This document shows positions 26,818 to 34,916 of a DNA stretch of 47,723 bases, piece by piece. The stretch spans positions 1 through 47,723 of the forward strand of contig PXDF01000208.1 of the NCBI GenBank assembly GCA_003566455.1. Direction: 5' to 3'. Numbering within the stretch: position 1 is the stretch's first letter; the number at the start of each line of letters is the position of its first letter. A model generated the notes under the pieces. It was given only the letters and a program-made list of their open reading frames with translations, had not been told where the DNA came from and did no database searches. This DNA is from Desulfonatronovibrio sp. (GTDB lineage Bacteria > Desulfobacterota > Desulfovibrionia > Desulfovibrionales > Desulfonatronovibrionaceae). Both the position numbers and the translations under genes were made by a program.

Positions 26818-26846
26818 CATTGGGGATTCTGGTCTTTGTTGTTCAA
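26818..26846 (-). promoter_or_regulatory. Sigma-32-like heat-shock promoter of hsp20
   Basis: On the - strand TTGAAC (26846-26841) and CCCCAATG (26825-26818) are 15 bases apart. This resembles the sigma-32 consensus CTTGAA-N13-15-CCCCAT. The resulting leader would be about 50 bases. The position before a heat-shock gene and the presence of rpoH in the window strengthen the call. Confidence 0.6.
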
Positions 26847-27071
26847 ACCCAGGACCCTGGCATTCTTCATCAAAAATATGGTCAAGCATTATTGTATCAT
26901 TTTATTCACCGCAAAACATAACGGCTTTATCAATAATAATGCCAGGCAATCACAATTGATAAGCTATTGTAATTATTCGTATTGATTTTAAGTAAAGACT
27001 AATCTTAATGACGATTTCTTGCGATACAAGAATTAATCTCTTAAGAAGCAAGAATGATATGTAGTGGAGTT

Positions 27072-27094
27072 AAAAAACCTGAATCAGCAAGGTT
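27072..27094 (-). terminator. Probable intrinsic terminator of the two-component operon
   Basis: On the - strand AACCT, a nine-base loop and AGGTT are followed by a T run (27077-27072). The hairpin starts at the stop codon of the response regulator gene. The stem is only five pairs, so strength is uncertain. Confidence 0.45.
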
Positions 27095-28515
27095 CAGTTT
27101 ACCCTGCTGGGCCGGGTGATGTTGTACTTTTTAAGGAGGCTGTAGAGCCTGGCTTTACTCAGTCCTGAATGGCGGCAGGCCTTTTGGATATCATTGGAGC
27201 AGACCTTCATCAGGTTCAGCAGGTAGCTCTTTTCAGATTCTTCCCGGGTCAGAGCGCAATAGGTCTTCCAGTCCTGTTCAAGAAGTTCAGGACCAGGTTT
27301 TTGGTCCTGCCTGATCTGACCAGGATCCATTGTCTGACCATCATCAGATTGTCTGGACTTGAGAAGTCTGGCGTGAAAATCTCTGGGAAGATGAGAAGGG
27401 TACAGCACCCTTTCCGTGGGAGCCGAGGCAACAAGAGCCTTGAGGGTATTGACCAGTTCCCGGACATTACCGGGCCATCTGTAACTGGCAAACAGTTCCA
27501 GCAGATCCGGCGAAGCGGTCATGTTGGGAAGTCCTGACTGACTGGTGATATTTTTAAGGTGATGGCGGACAAGCTGACCAAGATCGTCAAGTCTCTTTCG
27601 AAGGGGTGGGATGTGAATAGTTACAGTTTTTAGCCTGTACAGAAGATCCTTGCGGAATTTTCCCTTGCCCGCCATTGCATCCAGATTACGGTTGCTGGCC
27701 GAGACAAGTCGGAAATTACTGCACGATTCATGGTTCTGGCCCAAAGGACGGTAGGTATGACTCTCCAGAACGCGCAAAAAGCTATTCTGCAGGGAAAGGG
27801 GCAGTTCGCTGACCTCATCCAGAAACAAGGTTCCTCCGTGGGCCCTGAGAATAAGCCCGGGCTTGTCTGAAGTGGCCCCGGTAAAAGCTCCCCTGCGATA
27901 TCCGAAGAGTTCGCTGCCGGCTATGGATTCGGTCATGGAGGCGCAGTCCACCACCACCAGCTCCTTTTCCCTGCGCGGGCTGTTGGCGTGCAGAGCACTG
28001 GCAAAGAGCTCTTTGCCAGTACCTGTTTCTCCCAGGAAAAGAACTTCAGCCTGACTCTTGGCAGCGCTTGCCATTTCTTCCAGACACCGTTTAAGGGCAG
28101 GACTGCTGCCGATGATTCCCTCGCGATAAACCGGCTCAAGAGCCAGCCTCTTGTCCCTGTACTCCAGAGCCCTCATGCAGGAATGTTTCATCTCCAGCTG
28201 AGTGCTGCTCTTCTTTACAAAATCCCAGGCTCCCTTGCGGATGGCGATCTCGGCGTTCTCCTCCTCCAGCTTGCCGGTAATGACAATAATTTCAGGTGAA
28301 TTGGACAGATTTTTCAGGTAAGAAAGCATATCCATTCCAAAACCATCAGGCAGTTGCAGATCAAGAAAAATCAGGTCCATGTCCCTGGACTGGGCAAACT
28401 TTCGTCCTTCAGCAAGGGTTGGTGCGTAAAAGGTCCTGTGTCCTTCGCTTTCAAGAACATCAGCCAGTCCGATGCTGAAAAGCTCGTCATCGTCGACAAT
28501 CAGAATGTTGGCCAT
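27094..28515 (-). CDS. NtrC-family sigma-54-dependent response regulator
   Basis: A 473-aa transcription activator with three parts. The receiver domain (1-120) has the acidic pocket VDDDE and phospho-acceptor D52 in IFLDLQLPDG. The AAA+ domain (about 136-365) has Walker A GETGTGKE (162-169), the sigma-54 contact motif GAFTGA (209-214), Walker B FLDE (231-234) and the arginine-finger region FRKDLLYRL. The C-terminal Fis-type helix-turn-helix includes NDIQKACRHSGLSKARLYSL. It would activate RpoN promoters after phosphorylation by the histidine kinase encoded just upstream. The ATG at 28515 is preferred over a TTG two codons earlier. Targets are unknown. Confidence 0.92.
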   Translation of the reverse strand: MANILIVDDDELFSIGLADVLESEGHRTFYAPTLAEGRKFAQSRDMDLIFLDLQLPDGFGMDMLSYLKNLSNSPEIIVITGKLEEENAEIAIRKGAWDFVKKSSTQLEMKHSCMRALEYRDKRLALEPVYREGIIGSSPALKRCLEEMASAAKSQAEVLFLGETGTGKELFASALHANSPRREKELVVVDCASMTESIAGSELFGYRRGAFTGATSDKPGLILRAHGGTLFLDEVSELPLSLQNSFLRVLESHTYRPLGQNHESCSNFRLVSASNRNLDAMAGKGKFRKDLLYRLKTVTIHIPPLRKRLDDLGQLVRHHLKNITSQSGLPNMTASPDLLELFASYRWPGNVRELVNTLKALVASAPTERVLYPSHLPRDFHARLLKSRQSDDGQTMDPGQIRQDQKPGPELLEQDWKTYCALTREESEKSYLLNLMKVCSNDIQKACRHSGLSKARLYSLLKKYNITRPSRVN

Positions 28516-28661
28516 AGACAATCACCAATTGCGGAATTTTGAGGTTTAAAGCCAGCTCCTCCAGCAGCCCCCGGTCTTGTACGTTCCGTCATCCGCCCTC
28601 GCTTCAACGACATCAGACATCAGATTGTCGGCTTCCGGGCACCGATATCCGATCTTTGAAG

Positions 28662-29885
28662 TCAGACTTGTGCCTGCTGTCCTCTTTTTTCAGCCAGAGG
28701 CAGGGTAAAGTGAAATACTGATCCTTTATCGCGGCTGCTCTCAGCCCAGATGTTGCCGCCGTGCTTAGTCACGTATTCCTTGCATAAAAGAAGACCCAGG
28801 CCGGTACCCTTTTCACCGTCAGTGCCTTTTTTGGAAGAAATCTGGCTCAGGGCGAACAGAGAAGACATGGTCTTCTGGTCCATACCCATGCCCTGGTCTT
28901 CAACTGATACCAGAACCATGGATTCTTTCCGGGTCGCGGATACAGTGACTGTCCCGTTGTTCATGGAAAATTTGATCGCGTTGGATAAAAGATTGCGCAG
29001 AATCATGTTGAGCATTGACTTGTCAGCCAGGACATGCAGGTGTTTGGGAACAGAATATCTGAATAAAATATTTTTTGGCATGGCGTATGGCTGCATCAAA
29101 TTAATATTTTCCTTGACCATGTCCTCCAGACAGCAGAAAATCGGCATAAAATGGGCAGTGCCCCGTTGTATGACGGACCACTCAAGGAGGTTTTCCAGAA
29201 GATTATACAGATTTTCCGCAGACTTTTTCATGTCTCCTGCCAGTCTTTGAATCTCCTCCAGGCTCAATTTTTCAATCCTTTCTGTCAGCATTTTGATAAA
29301 AACCAGAAAGCCAACAAGTGGAGATCTGAGATCATGGGCAATGATGGAGAAAAACTTGTCTCTTTCAGCCAGGGCCTTCTGAAGCTGCTGGTTGATCTGC
29401 CTGACCTTGTCTTCAGCCTTCTTGCGCTCGTTTATATTGTTGATCACGATCCGGCAAACAATTGATCCATCTGCAATCTCAACGACTGAGGCTTCCAGAA
29501 ACGCCCAGAATACTGTGCCGTCAGCCTTAACCATCCGCAGTTCACATGCCTGTATTGAACCCAGGGAGCGGGATTTAAAAAGTTGTTTCCGGTAAAAAAA
29601 GTAGGTTTCAAGATCCTGTTTGTGGATGAAGCTCAGTAAAGGCTGTTTGAAAAGACTTTTTCTGGACATGCCCAGCATTTGGGCCGCGGTGAGGTTGGTC
29701 TCAAGAATCTTTCCCCTGACGCTTACAGTGATGTAGCCCACCGGAGCCCGTTCATACAGATCATAATAGTGATCCTTTGAGGTGATCAGCTGAGCTTTGT
29801 TTTTCTCTCTCCCAGACCCACCCCTGGCCATATTCCCGGCCATGGCGTGCGCGGTTGATTTTCCGGCATTCTTCTTCTGCGTCAT
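28662..29885 (-). CDS. Cytoplasmic PAS-domain sensor histidine kinase
   Basis: A 407-aa kinase without membrane segments, so it senses an internal signal. A PAS domain spans about residues 38-150 (YERAPVGYITVSVRGKILETN). A coiled linker leads to the HisKA domain with phospho-acceptor H184 in FFSIIAHDLRSPL. The HATPase domain shows the N-box NLLSNAIKFS, the G1 box VEDQGMGM and the G2 box GTGLGLLLCKEYV. Its partner is the sigma-54 activator encoded 146 bases downstream. The start has a strong GAGGACC ribosome binding site. The PAS domain shows no cysteine pair that would indicate an iron-sulfur or redox centre, so the ligand is unknown. Confidence 0.92.
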   Translation of the reverse strand: MTQKKNAGKSTAHAMAGNMARGGSGREKNKAQLITSKDHYYDLYERAPVGYITVSVRGKILETNLTAAQMLGMSRKSLFKQPLLSFIHKQDLETYFFYRKQLFKSRSLGSIQACELRMVKADGTVFWAFLEASVVEIADGSIVCRIVINNINERKKAEDKVRQINQQLQKALAERDKFFSIIAHDLRSPLVGFLVFIKMLTERIEKLSLEEIQRLAGDMKKSAENLYNLLENLLEWSVIQRGTAHFMPIFCCLEDMVKENINLMQPYAMPKNILFRYSVPKHLHVLADKSMLNMILRNLLSNAIKFSMNNGTVTVSATRKESMVLVSVEDQGMGMDQKTMSSLFALSQISSKKGTDGEKGTGLGLLLCKEYVTKHGGNIWAESSRDKGSVFHFTLPLAEKRGQQAQV

Positions 29886-30050
29886 TGGGTCCTCAGATCC
29901 TTACCGCCCAAAGGGAATACTGACCTGATTCTTAAGTTAAATCTTTTTCTTGAAGTTCCATGATAAGTTGCATGAAATTTAAGGAATAGCAACTTAAATT
30001 ATGTTATGAATATGTCTCCACACAAAAATAAGGGTTTATCCTGTTCAAAA

Positions 30051-30067
30051 ATGCTTGACTAATGCCA
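30051..30067 (-). promoter_or_regulatory. Weak sigma-54-like site upstream of the kinase-regulator operon
   Basis: On the - strand TGGCAT-TAGTC-AAGCA has the GG-N10-GC spacing of RpoN promoters and five of six bases of the -24 element, but the -12 element is poor (AAGC instead of TTGC). It lies about 170 bases before the kinase gene. Autoregulation by the sigma-54 activator would be logical but is speculative. The same bases form a small hairpin ATGCC/GGCAT. Confidence 0.25.
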
Positions 30068-30111
30068 CACAGGCATCGGCTACCTCGGCTCAAAAATCGT
30101 TAGCCCCGATA

Positions 30112-30495
30112 TCAGCCCTTGTGCTCATGAGCGGCTATGGTCGGACCTGATCTGGCAGGGGCTTTGGATTCTTTTTCCGGTTCAGGATTTTCTGAAACAG
30201 CCTGACCTGAATCCTTTTCAGTCAGTTCCCGGCTGGAAATTTTCATATCCACTGGTTTTACCTTTAACTCCTTATCCAGACGCCAGCCCAGTTCCAATTC
30301 GAGTTTTTCCTTGTCTTCTTTGGACTTGACTTTGATTTCCATTTCTATTGCCGATCCAGGCCTGACCGAAACAGCCTGTCCCTGTCCTTCTAAGGTCAAT
30401 ACCCCCTGTTTCATGGCGGCAATGATTTCATCAAGGCAGGAAATAAGCTCTTCTTTATCCATAACTCCTTTGAATCTGACTTCATTCTTGCTCAT
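30112..30495 (-). CDS. Amphi-Trp domain protein (GAK locus)
   Basis: A 127-aa small protein. Residues 1-80 fit the amphi-Trp domain: an opening strand (NEVRFKGVMDKEELISCLDE), an amphipathic helix with a conserved aliphatic pattern, a GVLTLEGQ strand, and a closing strand with a tryptophan (LELGWRLD). The remaining 45 residues form a charged, glutamate- and proline-rich tail ending in HEHKG that is probably disordered. Amphi-Trp proteins are family members of the GAK system; their biochemical role is not known. An AAGGAGAAAAA ribosome binding site precedes the ATG. It is the last gene of the locus, 61 bases after the CofD-like gene. Confidence 0.82.
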   Translation of the reverse strand: MSKNEVRFKGVMDKEELISCLDEIIAAMKQGVLTLEGQGQAVSVRPGSAIEMEIKVKSKEDKEKLELELGWRLDKELKVKPVDMKISSRELTEKDSGQAVSENPEPEKESKAPARSGPTIAAHEHKG

Positions 30496-30556
30496 GATTT
30501 TTTCTCCTTTTCCTTAAATTTTTCCCAGTAATGGAACAGTATTATCAGGTTTATAA

Positions 30557-31750
30557 TTACACCATGGACAACACAGTCTCAACAAACAGCTTATCATCAA
30601 GATATTGCCCGGGATGTTTCCGGATGAGTTGAGTTTCCAGGATTTCCACACCAAGATTCCTGATCTTTTCAACGTCAACTCCACCCTGATAAAGGGAGTG
30701 ATCTCTGTCAATAATTACAAGATCAAGGAGCCTGCCTTGGGGTTCAGATTCTATGCAGCTTTTCTTAAGATAATTAATCAGAATTTCAACCCGCTGATCC
30801 AGAGTTGTGCCGGTTTGTTCCGGATCATGCCCGGTATTGGGAATGTGCACTTTGGGACAGAGATTGGCTGCTATGGCTGACCCAACTCCTTTGGGGAGAA
30901 TATTTGCGATAATGCTGGAGTAAAAACTGCCCATGGGATAACATATCAGCTCAGCCTCCTGGATGAGCCTTTTGATCTTATCCTTGATGGGGGGGTAAAA
31001 AGGCGCTGGTTTGTTCAGGCTTTTACTCAGATAGACTTCCGCCACCGGACTCTCAATGGATACGGTTTCCTTGCCTGTAAGCATGTGTTGACCCCTGACC
31101 AGGGTATCGTCCTCCAGCCTGGCGATAAGATGCAGAAAAGTGTTCATTATGGGCCGGACTGTTCCCCTGGCCTCTGCCAGCCTGGTAAAAATATAAATTA
31201 CCGGATCAATATGCCTGTCATTGGCAAAATAGCCTGAAGCCAGAATAAGATTGCCGATGCTGGCCCCTTTGAGATCAAAGTCACGGGGCATTTTTTTGAT
31301 AAAAAATGAAAGATGGCTGCGGATAATCTGGCGCATGGGGTCATGAATATTTCTGATAAGGGAGTGGTTGCCCCTGGCCAGCGATTTCAGATGGTTATGC
31401 AGCTTTTTATTGTCCTCATTTGCGGGCAGCCGGTAAGCAAAAAGCTTGAATATCTCAGGATTACCCTTGACTGTCTGGTCTGCCAGAGCCATGAGCCTGC
31501 TGCGCATATCTCCCACCGCCGGCATGTTGAATGCGTCGCGAAGCTTGGCTGAACTGCCTCCTGAATCAAAGGGAGTAACCAGGTGGATGGAATTATGGGT
31601 ATACTCAACAAGGACCTTGCTCATGGAATTGAGAGCTGTGCCCCCGCTGAAAAAAAGTACCCTGGGGCCCAGTTCCGGAGCTTTAAGATATCTGGCCAGC
31701 TTGAGCTGATCAGGTATGGACACGCTTCTGAATAATCTTATTTTATGCAT
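30557..31750 (-). CDS. GAK-system CofD-like protein
   Basis: A 397-aa protein of the CofD/YvcK fold. The nucleotide/phosphate-binding N-terminus reads VLFFSGGTALNSMSK (31-45), followed by THNSIHLVTPFDSGGSSAKL (51-70) and PAVGDMRSRLMALA (77-90), all conserved in this superfamily. A second motif (FYSSIIANILPKGVG) is near residue 277. CofD transfers a phospholactate-type group in coenzyme F420 synthesis, and YvcK binds UDP-sugars and acts in cell-wall control. No other F420 genes are here, so neither function can be assumed. I recognise this branch as the CofD-related protein of the GAK system. It begins 24 bases after the ATP-grasp gene. Confidence 0.85.
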   Translation of the reverse strand: MHKIRLFRSVSIPDQLKLARYLKAPELGPRVLFFSGGTALNSMSKVLVEYTHNSIHLVTPFDSGGSSAKLRDAFNMPAVGDMRSRLMALADQTVKGNPEIFKLFAYRLPANEDNKKLHNHLKSLARGNHSLIRNIHDPMRQIIRSHLSFFIKKMPRDFDLKGASIGNLILASGYFANDRHIDPVIYIFTRLAEARGTVRPIMNTFLHLIARLEDDTLVRGQHMLTGKETVSIESPVAEVYLSKSLNKPAPFYPPIKDKIKRLIQEAELICYPMGSFYSSIIANILPKGVGSAIAANLCPKVHIPNTGHDPEQTGTTLDQRVEILINYLKKSCIESEPQGRLLDLVIIDRDHSLYQGGVDVEKIRNLGVEILETQLIRKHPGQYLDDKLFVETVLSMV

Positions 31751-31774
31751 GGTGTGTCACGCGCAAAATATTGA

Positions 31775-32659
31775 TCACCCCATCACCTTTTTGATGACAT
31801 AATCAGCAAAAAGTCCGGCCGCGTCGATTTTACAGGCCATATACAGTCCCCTGAACCCTCCAAAAGCTGACACTTCAAAAACCATGGGACCGTCTTCAGT
31901 TTCAACCACATCCACGCACGTAAAATCCAGATCAAAAAGGTCCTGGGCCTTGGAAGCCAGCTTGATAATCCCAGGTCCTGGCTCATGGGGCTCGTATCTG
32001 CCTCCACTGGAAGTACAGGTATTCCAGGACACACCCTGACGTCTGGCATAAGTTCCTATGTATTCACCTCCCAGAAAAACGACTCCCAGATCTCTTCCCG
32101 GTATATTGACCATTTTCTGGATATACATGGTAGTATTTCCAACGTCCTGGAATTTCTGAATTTTTTTCCGGCAGTGTTCATCGTCTTCTACCAAGACCAT
32201 TCCTCTTGCCTTGCTGGAATACAGAGGCTTTAGCACTGCCCGCTTGAACCGCCTGACCGCCTTGACAGCCTGATCAATATCTTCGGTAATCAATGTGGGC
32301 GGCATGGCAATGTCACCTTTTTGCAGAGTAACGGTACAGCTGAGTCTGTTTATGGCAGCCATTATTCTTTCGGGACGAGAGTAGACCGGTATGCCGATTT
32401 TGCAGAAAAACCTTAGTATCTCCAGCCTGTTGAACATGTCAGGGGAATAATCAGGACCCATTTTTTTGATGACCAGGGCGTCCAATGATGCCAGATCGAT
32501 ATCCTCCAGCAAAAGAGACCTGTTTTCAAAATCCATTGTCAAAGCGGACATTTCAGCCACGCACCTGAAACCTGTCTTTTCCTCCAGTGCGTCGGCGAGC
32601 TTTTCAGTGGACCAGCTCCCGGGATTCCCTATCACGGCAATTTTTAAATCCTTCATCAT
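31775..32659 (-). CDS. GAK-system ATP-grasp enzyme
   Basis: A protein of about 294 aa with the ATP-grasp fold, similar in layout to RimK-type ligases, which join a carboxylate to an amine with ATP. Visible are the N-terminal Rossmann-like part (KIAVIGNPGSW), the lysine segment RAVLKPLYSSKARGMVLV, the pair YIQKMVNIPGRDLGVVFLGG and the metal-binding end MVFEVSAFGGFRGL, where the usual asparagine of FEVN is replaced by S or A. I match it to the GAK-system ATP-grasp family. The start is uncertain: ATG codons at 32674, 32659 and 32656 are all possible and none has a strong ribosome binding site. Its substrate is unknown. Confidence 0.85.
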   Translation of the reverse strand: MMKDLKIAVIGNPGSWSTEKLADALEEKTGFRCVAEMSALTMDFENRSLLLEDIDLASLDALVIKKMGPDYSPDMFNRLEILRFFCKIGIPVYSRPERIMAAINRLSCTVTLQKGDIAMPPTLITEDIDQAVKAVRRFKRAVLKPLYSSKARGMVLVEDDEHCRKKIQKFQDVGNTTMYIQKMVNIPGRDLGVVFLGGEYIGTYARRQGVSWNTCTSSGGRYEPHEPGPGIIKLASKAQDLFDLDFTCVDVVETEDGPMVFEVSAFGGFRGLYMACKIDAAGLFADYVIKKVMG

Positions 32660-32689
32660 GGCGCCTGATTGCATATCTTGTAAGTTCAA

Positions 32690-32706
32690 CCACGCGAAGC
32701 GCGTGG
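32690..32706. repeat. GC-rich inverted repeat upstream of the ATP-grasp gene
   Basis: CCACGCG-AAG-CGCGTGG forms a 7-bp stem with a three-base loop about 35 bases upstream of the ATP-grasp start. It may be a transcript-processing or attenuation hairpin inside the GAK locus. It has no T tract on either side. Confidence 0.5.
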
Positions 32707-32757
32707 CAGGTGTTCAATGTTCAATCAATAGAATCAAGACAAAACCCGTCAGCTGCT

Positions 32758-32775
32758 ACTAGACACGTGTCTAGT
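32758..32775. promoter_or_regulatory. Perfect 18-bp palindrome in the GAK locus
   Basis: ACTAGACACGTGTCTAGT is a perfect palindrome with no spacer, lying in the 190-base gap between the PhoU-kinase fusion gene and the ATP-grasp gene. The form suits a dimeric repressor operator (for example of TetR type), and no terminator T run follows. The binding protein is not identified. Confidence 0.5.
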
Positions 32776-32848
32776 GGAATTATCAAGCAGGTATTTTAAG
32801 TAAGGTTTTGGCCTGTCCGTTTTTAATAAAAAATCTTTAATATTAATA

Positions 32849-34495
32849 TTAATATTTAGTATATCTGAAAACATCAGTGGGGAAGTCAAATTCCTCCCAG
32901 GGCTTATCCCGATGAGAGATGAGCTTTTCAGCCAGATATAGCGCCCGCTGATACATGCTGCCGGAAAATTCCCTGTCCAGTTCAAATCTTGTGGAGGTAA
33001 AAAAGGACCTGATGAGCCCCAGGGCAAGTCGGGTCTTGAAGAGCCGGTCTACATTTTCCAGGGCAAATTCCGCGGCAGAATTGAAAAAAAGCTGGTTCAG
33101 CTTGTTGACATTGCTTCTGAACACAGGATCAAAGTTTGGCTGGCGGAAATTGGATACCAGGAACACGGAAACATCCTGGACATAATCATTATAGCACGAT
33201 CGATGCAGATCAATAAAGTATACCTGCTGGTCCTTCTGATTGTATATGATGTTGTTGGAATTGAAATCACCGTGAGTAAACACCGAAAAAGGCGCGTTAA
33301 TGCTGTTTTCAATTTCAGTCAAAAGCTCAATGACCGTATTCAGGGACGGTGTAAGCAGGGAGCCGATTCTGGCTTCGGAAAAATCAAATTCAGGATGAAT
33401 CATGAGTACATCATCCACCCTGGCCACAAGCTGAGAAATGAACCTGGCATTGACCGGCTCATGGCGCATTGTTTTTTCCCAGACCAGGCTGAGGGTTTCT
33501 TTTAATAAAAAAAAGGCATTCTGCAGAACTTCCTCATCCTGCAGAGTAAGGGTCTCCTGAAATGAACAGCCCTGAAGAAATTCCAGAAGCATGGAGGCGT
33601 TGCCCCTGGACTGATGATAGCTGATAACTCTTGGGACCAGACTGGGAAAAATCTCCCTCCATATTTCAATATTAGCCTTTTCTCTGGCAATTTTTTCCAG
33701 CCTGCCTTCCTTGAACAGAACTCCCTTTTCCCCGCTCATGGCGGGATCGATTATTTTTCCGATGCGGCAGCCCGACCGGGATTCCCAGATGGATTCAAAA
33801 TCTACATCAGCAATGGGGATTTCGGTATTTATGGAATCAAGGCTTTCCTTGAGAGCCTGGTACTGATGAATTTTCAGTTTTTCACCAAATACGGAAAAAA
33901 TTATGGCCTCACCAATATTTAACAGAGAATCCCCCATCCTTTCCAGATACCTGAAAATAAAAATGCATGTAACCAGGTCCTGCTTGTTTCTTTCATGGTT
34001 GAGTTCTTCAATAATGGTGTCGAAACAGTTTTTGTACAGTTTGTCTATTATGAATTCCGTCTTGCAGATCTTCAGGGCCAGATTGAGATCCCTTTTAAAA
34101 AGGGCGGGATTGATAATTTCAAGTGAAGCCAGCATCTGCTGGAAAAAAGGTTTAAAATTGTATTCAGTGATTACCTTCGGATCCTTAAGGTATCCCAGCT
34201 GACCTACGATATTCACCGCGAAATCACTGATGCGTTCCAGGTTGTTGCTTATGATGTTTACGGCCCGGATAAAATCCACCCTCTGCTTGTTGAGGTTTTC
34301 AAGACCATGGATGCGAGAAAAGCAGATGTTCTCGATAACAGCCTTGTAATTATCAATATGGTCATCCCTTGACTTGACCTTGTCAGCCAGTTCTGATTGC
34401 GGGTTATGGATGATTTTCAGCGTGTTTTCCAGCTGCCTGGTCACTTCCAGGACCATAAACTGCATTTTTTCTTCCAGTTCTTTGAAATATTGCAT
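32849..34495 (-). CDS. PhoU-domain / aminoglycoside-phosphotransferase-like kinase fusion (GAK locus)
   Basis: A 548-aa fusion. The N-terminal part (about 1-215) is PhoU-like, with two ExxxD metal motifs in the three-helix repeats: NNLERISDFAVNI (E87, D91) and RYLERMGDSLLNI (E185, D189). The C-terminal part (about 240-535) has the fold of APH/choline kinases: an ATP lysine K262 in VLFKEGR, the catalytic loop THGDFNSNNIIY (D410, N415) and FIDLHR with D429. So the active-site residues of a small-molecule or protein kinase are intact. PhoU proteins control phosphate uptake and signalling; here the PhoU module probably regulates or targets the kinase. The ATG overlaps the stop of the amphi-Trp gene (TAATG). 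Confidence 0.87.
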   Translation of the reverse strand: MQYFKELEEKMQFMVLEVTRQLENTLKIIHNPQSELADKVKSRDDHIDNYKAVIENICFSRIHGLENLNKQRVDFIRAVNIISNNLERISDFAVNIVGQLGYLKDPKVITEYNFKPFFQQMLASLEIINPALFKRDLNLALKICKTEFIIDKLYKNCFDTIIEELNHERNKQDLVTCIFIFRYLERMGDSLLNIGEAIIFSVFGEKLKIHQYQALKESLDSINTEIPIADVDFESIWESRSGCRIGKIIDPAMSGEKGVLFKEGRLEKIAREKANIEIWREIFPSLVPRVISYHQSRGNASMLLEFLQGCSFQETLTLQDEEVLQNAFFLLKETLSLVWEKTMRHEPVNARFISQLVARVDDVLMIHPEFDFSEARIGSLLTPSLNTVIELLTEIENSINAPFSVFTHGDFNSNNIIYNQKDQQVYFIDLHRSCYNDYVQDVSVFLVSNFRQPNFDPVFRSNVNKLNQLFFNSAAEFALENVDRLFKTRLALGLIRSFFTSTRFELDREFSGSMYQRALYLAEKLISHRDKPWEEFDFPTDVFRYTKY

Positions 34496-34782
34496 TATGT
34501 ATTCTGATCAGGCCTGGGATTTTCCTCTGAAGAGTTGACCTTGAACCTGGAGTATTCCCTTTCTTCCCATCTGAAAACAAGACTCAGCTCTACCTCTCCA
34601 TCTTCCAGCCCGGCATTGATCCTGAACTTGATCAGGCCGTGGGGCTCCAGGGTGAGATTGTTGTTTTTATATGAAAAGTTGATGGTTCCCTGTTCAAACC
34701 CGTCTTTGAGCACTTCAAGATATCTGCAGATTGTTTCGCGGTCCTGGAGTGATTCAAGCACAAATTTTTTTTCTCTGGTCAT
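34495..34782 (-). CDS. Amphi-Trp domain protein (second copy, GAK locus)
   Basis: A 95-aa protein that is little more than one amphi-Trp domain: EKKFVLESLQDRETICRYLE, a GFEQGTINFSY strand, a LTLEPHGLIKFRINAG strand, and LSLVFRWEE with the tryptophan. The tail is short and polar. The ATG at 34782 has an AAGGATATT ribosome binding site; a longer reading begins at a TTG without support. It overlaps the following PhoU-kinase fusion gene by one base, which suggests a matched amount of the two proteins and perhaps a direct contact. Confidence 0.83.
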   Translation of the reverse strand: MTREKKFVLESLQDRETICRYLEVLKDGFEQGTINFSYKNNNLTLEPHGLIKFRINAGLEDGEVELSLVFRWEEREYSRFKVNSSEENPRPDQNT

Positions 34783-34916
34783 GAAATATCCTTGGCTGAG
34801 GATTAACAAGGCTTTGAAAATCTACCAATTGCTGAGTTATCCGCTGCTTAATTAACCTGTCATTGGCTGTCCTGGCGCACAATGACATGCTCATAACCGC
34901 TCATTTCAGGTCAATG

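Noticed and set aside
26758-26889. An N-terminal extension of hsp20
   Set aside because: It would cover the sigma-32-like promoter and does not resemble Hsp20 N-termini.
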